In this document: in pieces, positions 7,913 through 16,412 of the stretch
Layout: every line of letters begins with the position of its first letter
Position numbering within the stretch: the first letter of the stretch is position 1
Assembly: GCA_017513625.1 (NCBI GenBank)
Contig: JAFXEW010000002.1
Coordinates: forward strand, 1 to 37,294
Length of the DNA stretch: 37,294 nt
From: Lachnospiraceae bacterium
GTDB lineage: Bacteria; Bacillota; Clostridia; Lachnospirales; Lachnospiraceae
Direction of reading: 5' to 3'
Position numbers and translations under genes: made by a program
The notes under the pieces: model-generated
What the model was told of the DNA's origin: nothing
The model's database searches: none
The model's input: only the letters and a program-made list of their open reading frames with translations

Positions 7913-8673
7913 GCGTGCACCTCCTGTTCCTGTGCTGCCGGCGTATCTTCTGCTGCAGAAACACTTTCTTCGTCTTCTATGGGGCGGAGCCATGCCGCCA
8001 ACGCGCTAATAACAACCGTTATTATAATAATTGACCAGCCGCCTGATATCTCCTTTAATACAGGCATGTATGCAAAGGCATATGATGCAGCCACTGCCGC
8101 CAACACTGCAAAGAGTACATTCCTGTGCTCCCTTGCCGGAGGTACGATAATTGCAATAAACATACCGTACAAGGCGATACCCATGGCATCCTGCAGTATA
8201 GCCGGCATTACTGACGTAGCCACCGCTCCTACCAGCGTACCGCCTGTCCACCCCAGCACAGGCATAAGAATCAGTCCTGCCATATACACTGCCGTCAGTT
8301 CACCTTTATGTTGCATGGACACCGCAAAAATCTCATCCGTAATGCCATAAGATACCGCCAGACGCTGACCGGTAGTCATCCTGCTCTCAACCTTTTGTGA
8401 TACGGACAGAGACATCAGAAAATAACGCATATTAATAATAAGTTGTGTAAAAGCCAGTTCAATCATGGAACCGCCCGCCACAATGATACCGACGCCGGCA
8501 AACTGTCCCGCACTGGTTACATTGCTGAGTGAAGTCAACACCGCTGCCCACACGGGCATGCCTGAAAGCACCGCCGTGATACCGAATGCCATGGATACGG
8601 AAAAATATCCCAGACAAATAGGCATACCATCCTGTATGCCCTGCAAAAACTTCTTCTTTTTCATAAAATTCAC
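7909..8673 (-). CDS. azlC: Branched-chain amino acid exporter, large subunit
   Basis: 254-residue AzlC-family integral membrane protein forming an exporter with AzlD. Family features seen: N-terminal GIQDGMPICLGYFSVSMAFG (about 12-31), SNVTSAGQFAGVGI (about 50-63), an INMRYFLMSLS segment (about 79-89) and YGITDEIFAVS (about 109-119). Several transmembrane helices follow, then an acidic hydrophilic C-tail (about 230-254) longer than I would expect. The start is a GTG at 8673 with AAAGG five bases upstream; the ATG three codons later would be too far (14 bases). Transcribed from a near-consensus promoter (8711-8739), coupled to azlD. Confidence 0.92.
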   Translation of the reverse strand: MNFMKKKKFLQGIQDGMPICLGYFSVSMAFGITAVLSGMPVWAAVLTSLSNVTSAGQFAGVGIIVAGGSMIELAFTQLIINMRYFLMSLSVSQKVESRMTTGQRLAVSYGITDEIFAVSMQHKGELTAVYMAGLILMPVLGWTGGTLVGAVATSVMPAILQDAMGIALYGMFIAIIVPPAREHRNVLFAVLAAVAASYAFAYMPVLKEISGGWSIIIITVVISALAAWLRPIEDEESVSAAEDTPAAQEQEVHA

Positions 8674-8710
8674 GATTACCTTTCCAAAATAGGCCGTTCA
8701 GGCCGCTAAA

Positions 8711-8739
8711 ATTCTATCACAATGCCTACTTATTGTCAA
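8711..8739 (-). promoter_or_regulatory. Near-consensus sigma-A promoter of azlCD
   Basis: Minus strand TTGACA (8734-8739), 17-base spacer, TAGAAT (8711-8716); leader of roughly 30 bases to the GTG at 8673. No T-box or other leader structure fits in such a short leader. Confidence 0.8.
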
Positions 8740-8812
8740 AACATGTACAGTTTTAACAAACAAGAGCCTATTTTAGCTTAAAATTTCTATTTCCCTGTAA
8801 TGCAAAAGAAAA

Positions 8813-8841
8813 TTGTAATTCTGCGTCATTTGTGCTACATT
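8813..8841 (+). promoter_or_regulatory. Probable promoter of purC
   Basis: TTGTAA (8813-8818), 17-base spacer, TACATT (8836-8841), about 50 bases before the purC ATG. The leader is too short for a purine riboswitch. Confidence 0.5.
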
Positions 8842-8897
8842 TACTTTGGTACTCTATTTAATGCCAAATTTATTCCATAATGGAAGGGGACACATCA

Positions 8898-9581
8898 ATG
8901 AAAAAAGTTTATGAAGGTAAAACCAAAGACGTATACAGCCTTGACAACGGCAATGTAATGCTGAAGTTCAAAGACGACTGCACCGGCAAGGACGGCGTAT
9001 TTGATCCCGGCGAGAATTCCGTTGGTCTGACCATCGAAGGTATCGGTAAGGCAAATCTTGAGACCTCCGTGCATTACTTTGAATTATTAAAGGAAGCAGG
9101 AATCAAGACTCACTACGTAAGTGCAAATGTAGAAGATACAACCATGGAAGTTCTTCCCGCAACCGTATTCGGTCACGGCTTAGAGGTTATCTGTCGTCTG
9201 GTTGCTACCGGAAGTTTCATCCGCAGATACGGTGAGTATATTCAGGACGGAACCGTTCTGGAAGGCGGATATGTAGAATGTACTTTTAAGAATGATGCTT
9301 TAGGTGATCCCCTTGTAACCGGTGAAGGTCTGGCTGCTCTGGGCATCATGACTCCTGCCATGTTTGAAAGCATGAAGGAGCAGACCTTAAAGATTACCAA
9401 GATTGTTGCTGACGATTTAAAGACTCTCGGTCTTGATTTGTGGGATATTAAGTTTGAGTTTGGTTACAACAACAACGAAGTTATCCTGATTGACGAAATC
9501 GCATCCGGTAACATGAGAGTATACAAGGATGGCAAGATTGTTGATCCCGTTGAATTAACCAAAATCATTTTAAACAGATAA
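8898..9581 (+). CDS. purC: SAICAR synthetase (purine biosynthesis)
   Basis: 227-residue phosphoribosylaminoimidazole-succinocarboxamide synthase: ATP-dependent condensation of CAIR with aspartate in de novo purine synthesis. Motifs: GKTKDVY near residue 6, [14 protein letters not shown] (about 88-101) and the C-terminal [13 protein letters not shown] (about 195-207), all typical. Length matches the short bacterial form (about 230-240). An in-frame ATG at 8880 exists, but the one at 8898 has GGAAGGGG eight bases upstream and gives the usual [10 protein letters not shown] start. It runs divergently from azlCD and is followed after 18 bases by a CofE-like gene; no other pur gene is in the window. 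Confidence 0.97.
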   Translation: MKKVYEGKTKDVYSLDNGNVMLKFKDDCTGKDGVFDPGENSVGLTIEGIGKANLETSVHYFELLKEAGIKTHYVSANVEDTTMEVLPATVFGHGLEVICRLVATGSFIRRYGEYIQDGTVLEGGYVECTFKNDALGDPLVTGEGLAALGIMTPAMFESMKEQTLKITKIVADDLKTLGLDLWDIKFEFGYNNNEVILIDEIASGNMRVYKDGKIVDPVELTKIILNR

Positions 9582-9599
9582 TAAGAAGGTAGCATAATA

Positions 9600-10790
9600 A
9601 TGGAAAGAAAAGTCGGAACTATATCAAGAGGAATTCGTTGTCCCATCATCAGAGAAGGTGATAATCTGGTAGATATGACCGTAACCAGTGTTATGGAAGC
9701 AGCCCAGAGCGAAGGTTTCTCTTTAAGGGACAGAGATGTTATTGCATTAACAGAATCCATCGTGGCAAGAGCACAGGGTAATTATGCTTCCGTGCAGAAT
9801 ATTGCCGACGATGTTAAGGCAAAAACCGGCGGAAAGACCGTGGGGGTTATCTTCCCCATCCTTTCCCGTAACCGTTTTGCCATCTGCTTAAAAGGTATTG
9901 CCATGGGTGCAGAAAAGGTTGTGCTGATGCTGAGCTACCCCAGTGATGAGGTAGGAAATGCACTGCTTACCTACGACCAGCTGGATGAGGCTGAGATCAA
10001 TCCCTACAGCGATGTACTGACTCTGGCTAAATACCGTGAGCTTTTCGGTGAAAACAAGCATGAGTTTACCGGTGTGGATTATGTTGATTACTATGCAAAT
10101 ATTATTAAGGATGCCGGCGCTGAGGTAGAAATCATTTTTGCAAATCAGCCCAAGACCATTCTGAATTATACTGATGCAGTCATTACCTGCGATATTCATA
10201 CCCGTGCAAGAACCAAACGTCTGTTAACAGCAGCCGGCGCACGCGTGGTACTTGGTCTGGATGACATTCTTACCGCTTCCGTTAACGGCAGTGGTTACAA
10301 TACCAAGTTTGGTCTCTTAGGCTCTAATAAGTCTACCGAAGACCAGATTAAGCTTTTCCCCAGAGAATGTCAGGATCTGGTAGACAGTATCCAGTCCAAG
10401 ATTCTGGAGCTTACAGACAAGCATGTGGAAGTTATGGTGTACGGAGACGGTGCATTCAAGGATCCCCAGGGTAAGATTTGGGAACTTGCCGACCCCGTTG
10501 TATCTCCCGCATTTACTTCCGGCCTGGTAGGTACACCCAACGAATTAAAGTTAAAATATCTTGCAGATAATGATTTCAAAGATTTAAAGGGCGCTGAGCT
10601 GAAGGAAGCGATTTCCAAGAGTATCAAGGAAAAATCCTCCAATCTGGTAGGTAACATGGCCTCTCAGGGTACTACCCCCAGACAGTTAACTGACTTAATC
10701 GGTTCCCTTTGTGACCTTACCAGTGGTTCCGGTGACAAGGGTACTCCTGTTATTCTGATTCAGGGTTACTTTGATAACTTCACCGATTAA
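9600..10790 (+). CDS. CofE-like (F420-0:gamma-glutamyl ligase family) protein
   Basis: 396-residue homologue of CofE, the GTP-dependent ligase that adds glutamates to coenzyme F420-0. Features that place it: N-terminal GTISRGIRCPIIREGDNL, ALTESIVARAQGNYAS (about 49-64), LSRNRFAICLKGIAMGA (about 88-104), and DDILTASVNGSGYNTKFGLLG region (about 221-241). It is longer than archaeal CofE (about 250), with an added C-terminal part containing GNMASQGTTPRQLTDLIGSL. The organism type suggested here does not make F420, and no cof gene is nearby, so the substrate is likely something else; polyglutamylation of a folate is one idea given the purC neighbour. ATG with GAAGG ten bases upstream; co-transcribed with purC. 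Confidence 0.8.
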   Translation: MERKVGTISRGIRCPIIREGDNLVDMTVTSVMEAAQSEGFSLRDRDVIALTESIVARAQGNYASVQNIADDVKAKTGGKTVGVIFPILSRNRFAICLKGIAMGAEKVVLMLSYPSDEVGNALLTYDQLDEAEINPYSDVLTLAKYRELFGENKHEFTGVDYVDYYANIIKDAGAEVEIIFANQPKTILNYTDAVITCDIHTRARTKRLLTAAGARVVLGLDDILTASVNGSGYNTKFGLLGSNKSTEDQIKLFPRECQDLVDSIQSKILELTDKHVEVMVYGDGAFKDPQGKIWELADPVVSPAFTSGLVGTPNELKLKYLADNDFKDLKGAELKEAISKSIKEKSSNLVGNMASQGTTPRQLTDLIGSLCDLTSGSGDKGTPVILIQGYFDNFTD

Positions 10791-10809
10791 TCCGCATTAC
10801 ATTATAATT

Positions 10810-10845
10810 AAACGGGTGACTCCTTTAAGGAGCCACCCGTTTTTT
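10810..10845 (+). terminator. Terminator of purC-cofE-like operon
   Basis: Strong stem AACGGGTGACTCCTT / AAGGAGCCACCCGTT (one mismatch, tiny loop) followed by T6. It lies 20 bases after the stop codon and ends at the stop of the convergent acyltransferase gene, so it may serve both. Confidence 0.9.
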
Positions 10846-12982
10846 AATTCAGGCCGTCTATAAATTCCTGCATTATTTCAGCTGCCATCTCCGGAGAGCG
10901 GTACACAAAATACGGATCTCCCCGCACCACGGTCATCATCTGAATGTCTGTGTTAGTACATAAATCCTCATGTAGCTTTCTCCAATCAGAACCCACATAT
11001 AATTTGCCTTCGTAGCTGTAATTACTGAGCAGCTGTAATACAGGCATATTTTCCGCATACTTCTTCCCTGACAGCAGCAGGTGACTGTCGTACTCCATTG
11101 CCATCTCTTCTGCGGTATTCCTGCCGGAAGTTCTGCTGATAAACATTTCTTTTAGTACATCCTTGCTGTCCTTAGATGTTTTAAATATCGGAGCATATAT
11201 TTCCCATTGTATTCCGCTAAAGCCCGTTATCTGCAAACACTTTTGTCCCCAATACTGAACCAGCCCCTGTTTTTTAAGTATCCGGCGATACTCCTCAGGC
11301 GTCCTTCCCGTAGCCGCAAGCATCTCATCCGGCTGAGCCGCCACAGACGCATCCAAACCGATAATCGCCTCCACCTCTTCCGGGTATTTCTCCGCATAAA
11401 GCTGTGTATACAGGCCGGACAACTGATGCCCTGCCAATATATAGGGGCTCTCTTCCCCTAAAGCCTTCAGCGCATCATGGATTTCAGACACCAGATTCTC
11501 CGCAGTCCGCTCTTTATCCGTATCATCACTGAATCCGCAGCCGGGATAATCCAATATAATCACTCTATTATAAACAGCCAGTTCATCCGCCAGGGTACGC
11601 AGTGTGATGGTAGGACAGGGATTGTAAAAACCGCGCAAAAGCACCACTGTGTGCTCTCCTTCTCCTGCTACATAGGCTGCTATCCGTACACCGTCCACTT
11701 CTGCATAGGTAATATTTTCCCGGGCATATGCCTCTACTTTTTCCTCCATAGCCGCACTTTTCCGATGGGCAGATATGCAAGTGCCGATTACAAATACCAG
11801 CACCAGGACGAGAATCACCCTTAACAATTTTTTTGCATCCCTCCATAATACTTTACGAAGTTCTGTCTGCTTCATCCAAAGTTCTGCAGCCCACACATAA
11901 AATTGGTGTAAAAAAAATGCTGTAATCACGGTACAAACCGCTATCACCAATACCAGCAACGGTACACTTTTAATATAAAACTGCCCGGGCAGATTTTCTT
12001 TATATCCGAATATCTGCAAAAACAACCCATGTACCAAATATATCTCCAGCGTCAGAGCACCCAAAAATCCTAACACCTTATTCCCTATTCTGACCTTCAT
12101 ACCCAGCAAAAGCACAAGCCATACAAAGCCCCATGCCGCCAGCATCTGACTGATCAGAATCGCCCAACGGACCACACTATAAATCGCCGCACTTCCGTAC
12201 AATCCTTCCGTTTTAAGAACATACTCAGACAGAACGAAAAAGCCTGCCGTGGATACTGCCGCCGCAACCAGCCATGCTACATAATGCTTTTTGACCGCAG
12301 TTACACTCTTTTCCTCATGTCGGGCAAATATAAGGCCCACCACAAAGAGAATCACGGAATTATACCACCAGTTACCATACATCCACCAGTCACAATGTAT
12401 GATATAGAGCACAACTGCCAAGCCTATCCACGATATGGCCGCAGACTCTTTCTTACAGAATCTGAAAGCCAAATAAAATAGCAGATACAATAACAATAGC
12501 GCATAAATAAACCATGCATATCCGTTACTCATCAATGGTCCCGTTATATGAAAGGGCGTACTGAAGCCCACTGCCTCTCCCTGTTGATATCTCACAAATA
12601 GGAATAAAAAGTTCACCGAAACAAGTCCTAATACCGGCACCGTGAAACGGCGTTCGAAGAATCCCTGCAGATAATCCGTTTTCTCTTTATAACTCTTGTA
12701 CAGACCGTAACCTGAACAAAACAAAAAGATGCCCACAAAAAAGTACCCTACCGGCACAAATACATCCAATCCATGGGTAATTACTCTCCCGGGCAGCCAT
12801 GACGCACAGGTCTTCTGTCCTATATGATGAAGCATTACGCAGACAGCACAAAAGCCTTGTAATGCCTTGGTCTGGGACAGGGACATAAACTCCTCATTCC
12901 ATTCACCGCGTTTATATATACACGCTCCGCTTAATAACAATATCCCTAACAGGGGATAGCACACATATACAAGCCAATTCAT
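10844..12982 (-). CDS. Membrane acyltransferase (OafA-type) fused to a degenerate alpha/beta hydrolase
   Basis: 712 residues in two parts. Residues about 5-375 are an acyltransferase-3 membrane domain with roughly ten helices; such enzymes O-acylate surface glycans or exopolymers. The usual R-x10-H motif appears as Q42-x10-H53. A further helix at about 386-402 leads to an extracytoplasmic alpha/beta hydrolase (about 425-712) with AGHQLSGLY, DYPGCGFSD and GLDAS. The nucleophile position in G-x-S-x-G is Gln520 (CAG codon), and the C-terminal His motif reads RGDPYFVYRSPE with no His, so hydrolase chemistry should be lost. ATG with GGAGG eight bases upstream; 40 bases after the histidine phosphatase gene, probably one operon. 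Confidence 0.85.
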   Translation of the reverse strand: MNWLVYVCYPLLGILLLSGACIYKRGEWNEEFMSLSQTKALQGFCAVCVMLHHIGQKTCASWLPGRVITHGLDVFVPVGYFFVGIFLFCSGYGLYKSYKEKTDYLQGFFERRFTVPVLGLVSVNFLFLFVRYQQGEAVGFSTPFHITGPLMSNGYAWFIYALLLLYLLFYLAFRFCKKESAAISWIGLAVVLYIIHCDWWMYGNWWYNSVILFVVGLIFARHEEKSVTAVKKHYVAWLVAAAVSTAGFFVLSEYVLKTEGLYGSAAIYSVVRWAILISQMLAAWGFVWLVLLLGMKVRIGNKVLGFLGALTLEIYLVHGLFLQIFGYKENLPGQFYIKSVPLLVLVIAVCTVITAFFLHQFYVWAAELWMKQTELRKVLWRDAKKLLRVILVLVLVFVIGTCISAHRKSAAMEEKVEAYARENITYAEVDGVRIAAYVAGEGEHTVVLLRGFYNPCPTITLRTLADELAVYNRVIILDYPGCGFSDDTDKERTAENLVSEIHDALKALGEESPYILAGHQLSGLYTQLYAEKYPEEVEAIIGLDASVAAQPDEMLAATGRTPEEYRRILKKQGLVQYWGQKCLQITGFSGIQWEIYAPIFKTSKDSKDVLKEMFISRTSGRNTAEEMAMEYDSHLLLSGKKYAENMPVLQLLSNYSYEGKLYVGSDWRKLHEDLCTNTDIQMMTVVRGDPYFVYRSPEMAAEIMQEFIDGLN

Positions 12983-13022
12983 CTCAGGTTCCTCCTCTTA
13001 CTTCTCCCCATGCAATTTATAA

Positions 13023-13640
13023 TCATACCGTATAATAGAGTTTTCCATCCTCCAGTATCTGCGCCGTACCGTCTTTAACCTCCACGATGGCTACACCGCA
13101 GTTCTTGTATACACCCCGGCCCCAAAAGTCCGCCAGATCGCATTTGGTGATATTAGCAAGAAGAGCTTTTAATGCACAGCCATGGGTGGAAATCAATATG
13201 GTTTTATCCTGATAGAAGGGATTCTGCATTAATTCCTCCAGGAATGCCCCTGTACGCCCGATAACGGCCTCAAATGACTCCCCTGAAGGTGCAGGCCTAT
13301 ATTTCTCCGGTGCCGAGAAAAAAAAGCCGAAATCGGAGTCAGGAATATCAAAATGCTCTCCCGCATAACAATGCCCCTCATATTCACCAAAACTGATTTC
13401 CTGTATTCTTTCCTCCACAATGACGGGGATATCCCGCGTTCCCTTCAATATCTCAGCCGTTTCCACAGCCCCCGATAAAGGTGAAGTAAACACCACATCA
13501 AAGTCCACCCCGGCAAGTGCATCCGCCGTTATCCGTGCCAGCTGTCTCCCATATTCATTTAAAATGGTATCGCTCTGCCCCTGCAACAGCTTCGCTTTAT
13601 TCCTATCCGTTTCTCCATGACGAATCATATATAGTATCAT
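13023..13640 (-). CDS. Histidine phosphatase family protein (phosphoglycerate mutase-like)
   Basis: 205-residue cytoplasmic phosphatase of the RHG branch of the phosphoglycerate mutase superfamily. The catalytic motif MIRHGETDRN is at residues 5-14 (His8); the second-site pieces are TSPLSGAVETAEIL (about 53-66), the acid EISFGEYEG (about 82-90), and the second His in STHGCALKAL (about 152-161). Length and motif order match CobC/GpmB-like phosphatases, but the substrate (sugar phosphate, alpha-ribazole phosphate or other) cannot be told. No cobalamin gene is nearby. ATG start with GGAGGA upstream. First gene of a likely two-gene unit with the acyltransferase. Confidence 0.88.
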   Translation of the reverse strand: MILYMIRHGETDRNKAKLLQGQSDTILNEYGRQLARITADALAGVDFDVVFTSPLSGAVETAEILKGTRDIPVIVEERIQEISFGEYEGHCYAGEHFDIPDSDFGFFFSAPEKYRPAPSGESFEAVIGRTGAFLEELMQNPFYQDKTILISTHGCALKALLANITKCDLADFWGRGVYKNCGVAIVEVKDGTAQILEDGKLYYTV

Positions 13641-13748
13641 CTATCGTTATCTCCTCCGAAAATCCCATATCTTGTGCAGACACTTAAAACATCCGTCAAA
13701 GGTCGTCGTCTTTCATTCTGTTGCCATGAATAGAACTTCTCATCTTGC

Positions 13749-14336
13749 TTAATCAGCCCAAAGTTCATTCAGCATATCCTGCACATCCTGTAAATCCAAA
13801 TCCCGTTTCAAATCGATGACTTTAATAATTTCTCCTATATTTTCATAATATTCCACGATTATATACTCATACTCATTGCCTTCTTCGAGATATTTTGGGG
13901 CATCAGAAGGTATCCCTAACGAAATTTTTTCTCCGTCGCACAGACCTACCAAATGCAAATCGCTTCTTATGCTATCTTTAATAACTGCATCTCTTATTTC
14001 CGCTGTCAGGGGACCGGTCCTGATATCCTGATAGTGCCACCAACCTGACACACCACACATAAGCATCAGCATTACTAATGCTGCGTAGGCAGGAAAGAAC
14101 TTAATTTTCCGAACAATCAATACAACCGCCAACAAAAGCAAAACGACACAAACACTCCAGTTATAAACAACGCCGGTCATAAGATAGCCATCCACCTCCG
14201 GATACTTCTTCGTGAAAACAGATAAAATACCCACGGGGATTACCACCGTAAGCAATACAGCAACAATTACAGCAAGTAATAAAATCCCTAAAAATAATAA
14301 CCATTCTTTCAAGCCCCATTTTATATTCCTTTTCAC
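13749..14336 (-). CDS. Small membrane protein, unknown function
   Basis: 195 residues, family not recognised. Three hydrophobic segments (about 12-38, 53-70 and 76-98) are followed by a soluble C-terminal part of about 90 residues rich in Asp/Glu (DLKRDLDLQDVQDMLNELW at the end). The start is a GTG at 14336 with AGGAGG eight bases upstream; no ATG is better placed. It has its own near-consensus promoter (14376-14404) downstream of the MCP terminator, so it is an independent unit. No neighbour suggests a role. Confidence 0.7.
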   Translation of the reverse strand: MKRNIKWGLKEWLLFLGILLLAVIVAVLLTVVIPVGILSVFTKKYPEVDGYLMTGVVYNWSVCVVLLLLAVVLIVRKIKFFPAYAALVMLMLMCGVSGWWHYQDIRTGPLTAEIRDAVIKDSIRSDLHLVGLCDGEKISLGIPSDAPKYLEEGNEYEYIIVEYYENIGEIIKVIDLKRDLDLQDVQDMLNELWAD

Positions 14337-14375
14337 TTCAGCTTCCTCCTTAGACCCATAGCTACTTCCTCATAC

Positions 14376-14404
14376 AGTGTACCTTTCCCGGTCCTTACTG
14401 TCAA
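14376..14404 (-). promoter_or_regulatory. Sigma-A promoter of the small membrane protein gene
   Basis: Minus strand TTGACA (14399-14404), 17-base spacer, TACACT (14376-14381), about 40 bases before the GTG start. Confidence 0.72.
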
Positions 14405-14438
14405 TGCAAAAGGAGCCAATCCGAAGATCCGCTCCTTA
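14405..14438 (-). terminator. UUCG-tetraloop terminator after the MCP gene
   Basis: Minus strand stem AAGGAGCGGATC / GATTGGCTCCTT (one mismatch) closed by a C(TTCG)G tetraloop, then TTTT. It lies 22 bases beyond the MCP stop at 14460 and just upstream of the next promoter. Confidence 0.8.
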
Positions 14439-14459
14439 AATATATCGGGATATTCTATG

Positions 14460-16412
14460 CTATTTAAACTTCTTAACCATTGCAGTCTCTGCATTAAGTT
14501 CCTCTGCAATCCTGTGGTTAATCTCCATGCCCCGGGCAATCTTATGCATATCCTTTACCATGGACCGGGTGTTATCTGCTGCATCAGTTATGCCGGTTAC
14601 GCTGTTCTCGATAGCAGCCAGAATCAAATCAATAGCACGTGTTATTGTGTCCAAAGTGTTATCCAGGCCGTTTGCACGGATATTCAGCTGTCTCATTACA
14701 CTCTCTACCTGCTGTGCATCTTCCTTGTAATTCTCACCTTCACTGACGAAGTTTTCAAATCCCGGAAGAATGGTCTCCGTCAGATAATCCAGCATCCATT
14801 TTGCGCTTTCTGCCAGATTCAGTACTGCATCCGTAACTACCGTATTCACCTTTTGAATACGGTTTGCCGCATCCTCACTGGAGCTTGCCAGCTCGCCGAT
14901 TTGACCTGCTACCACTGCAAATCCCTTACCGGCTTCCCCTGCTCTGGCCGCCTCAATGGAAGCATTCAAAGCCAGCAGATTGGTCTTATTGGCAATATTC
15001 AGAATCTCTTCCGTAAGCAGACTGACTTCCTTGATACTGTTACTCTTTTCAATCGCCGTTCCCAGACCGGCCAAAACTTCATCCACTCTTTGCCTTATTA
15101 CATCCCTGGTCTCTCTTGCCTGCTTTTCCATCCGGGTTGCACGTTGAGTCATATCTGTGGAATAAGTGCTCATGGACTTGGAATCTTCTGCAATACGTAC
15201 CACATCATCCGTAATAAATTCTGCTTTATCCTGTATTATGGCCGCATGACCTTCCACTTCCTGTAATGCCGCTGAAAGACCTCGTGTCAGATGTGCCAGG
15301 TCGCTTGCATTGATATCACTTTCTTTTACCGTATCAGCCACTTCACCTGCCAGCTTATTCAATTTTAAAGAGTTCATGCGCAGGGTTTTACTCATGCTTT
15401 GCAGCTTATCCAAAAACAAATTGGTACTCTCTGCCATGGTCCCCAGTTCATCATCATTTACCTTTGTAACACGCAGGGACAGATCCGCTTCACCGTTACT
15501 CATTGCTTTCGCAATGTCTGTCATTTCCTTCTTATTCTTCTCCAGTGGGATCAGCACCCTGCCAATCAGATTCACCAATGTCAGGCCAAAGAATATCACT
15601 GCCAATACTACCAGCACATTACTCTTTCCTGTTACGCTATGATATCCCGACTCAATATCAGCCTGCAACTCAGAAATATCTCCCTGTATCCTGCTTTCTT
15701 CTCCCGATACGGTTTTATAAATTACCTCAGCCGCCGCATCAAGCTCTTCCTTACATATCCTGTAAGCTTCTGCATTATTTCGGGCCGCGCTGGCTCCCAA
15801 TATATGTATGGTTGCCTCAACCATCCCGTCATAACTACTCCGGATAGTCTTTACCTTCTCCGGATCACCACATCCCGCATATGTAGCAATGGCAGTTTCC
15901 ATTGTAAGCTTCTGCTCGTTTATACGGTCCACAATCCCTGCCATATCTGCATAACTTACAGCCGCCATATGAGCGGTAACATGCTGCTGTAACTGCAATG
16001 TATCCTTCCTTATCTCCGAAAGTGCATGCAGCTCCTGCATATAGTCCGAGACAATGCTTTCCGCATTCCCGTTCATCTTTTTTGCCTGTCCTACAGCGCC
16101 TGCACCTGCACAGATTGCTATCAGTCCAAGCAAAAGCACGGGAATAAGTACTACTACAGGTACACTACGCATATACTTAGCCAAAAGTTTACGACGTTCC
16201 TGATTCCTTTTTTCTTTTGCCCGACGCCGTAATCTGTCTTCTCTTTCGAACTGCTTCAATTCATCCGGAGTCATATCAGACTTCTTAATCTTAACCTTCT
16301 TTTCCTTCAAAGACATCTCTTCCGACGTTTTTTCTCCCTGCATCACCACTGCGTTATCCGGAGTAACCTGCTCTGCATTCTTTTGAATCTTCATTCTTAT
16401 CCTATTGAACAT
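14460..16412 (-). CDS. Methyl-accepting chemotaxis protein paired with a binding protein
   Basis: 650-residue transmembrane chemoreceptor. Order: an unusual, highly charged cytoplasmic N-tail (1-80), TM1 (about 84-106), an extracytoplasmic helical sensor (about 110-260), TM2 (about 264-286), HAMP (about 287-340), then the coiled-coil signalling domain with its CheA/CheW-binding tip [20 protein letters not shown] (about 484-503). The ATG at 16412 lies inside the upstream solute-binding protein gene (11-base overlap) and has AGGAG nine bases upstream, so translation is coupled. The sensor likely reads the liganded lipoprotein rather than the free ligand (inference from gene pairing). No CheR-docking pentapeptide at the C-terminus. 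Confidence 0.93.
   Translation of the reverse strand: MFNRIRMKIQKNAEQVTPDNAVVMQGEKTSEEMSLKEKKVKIKKSDMTPDELKQFEREDRLRRRAKEKRNQERRKLLAKYMRSVPVVVLIPVLLLGLIAICAGAGAVGQAKKMNGNAESIVSDYMQELHALSEIRKDTLQLQQHVTAHMAAVSYADMAGIVDRINEQKLTMETAIATYAGCGDPEKVKTIRSSYDGMVEATIHILGASAARNNAEAYRICKEELDAAAEVIYKTVSGEESRIQGDISELQADIESGYHSVTGKSNVLVVLAVIFFGLTLVNLIGRVLIPLEKNKKEMTDIAKAMSNGEADLSLRVTKVNDDELGTMAESTNLFLDKLQSMSKTLRMNSLKLNKLAGEVADTVKESDINASDLAHLTRGLSAALQEVEGHAAIIQDKAEFITDDVVRIAEDSKSMSTYSTDMTQRATRMEKQARETRDVIRQRVDEVLAGLGTAIEKSNSIKEVSLLTEEILNIANKTNLLALNASIEAARAGEAGKGFAVVAGQIGELASSSEDAANRIQKVNTVVTDAVLNLAESAKWMLDYLTETILPGFENFVSEGENYKEDAQQVESVMRQLNIRANGLDNTLDTITRAIDLILAAIENSVTGITDAADNTRSMVKDMHKIARGMEINHRIAEELNAETAMVKKFK

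Noticed and set aside
8674-8897. Riboswitch or T-box in the azlC/purC divergent region
   Set aside because: Both promoters leave leaders of only about 30-50 bases and no conserved motif is visible.
10844-12982. Two separate genes joined by a sequencing error
   Set aside because: The frame is continuous through a membrane helix linker (about 386-402) with no internal ribosome site, so a true fusion is more likely.
14333-14539. 68-codon minus-strand frame ending in the GTGA of the next gene
   Set aside because: It overlaps the MCP 3' end in another frame and crosses the UUCG terminator and a promoter; the neighbouring GTG has its own ribosome site.
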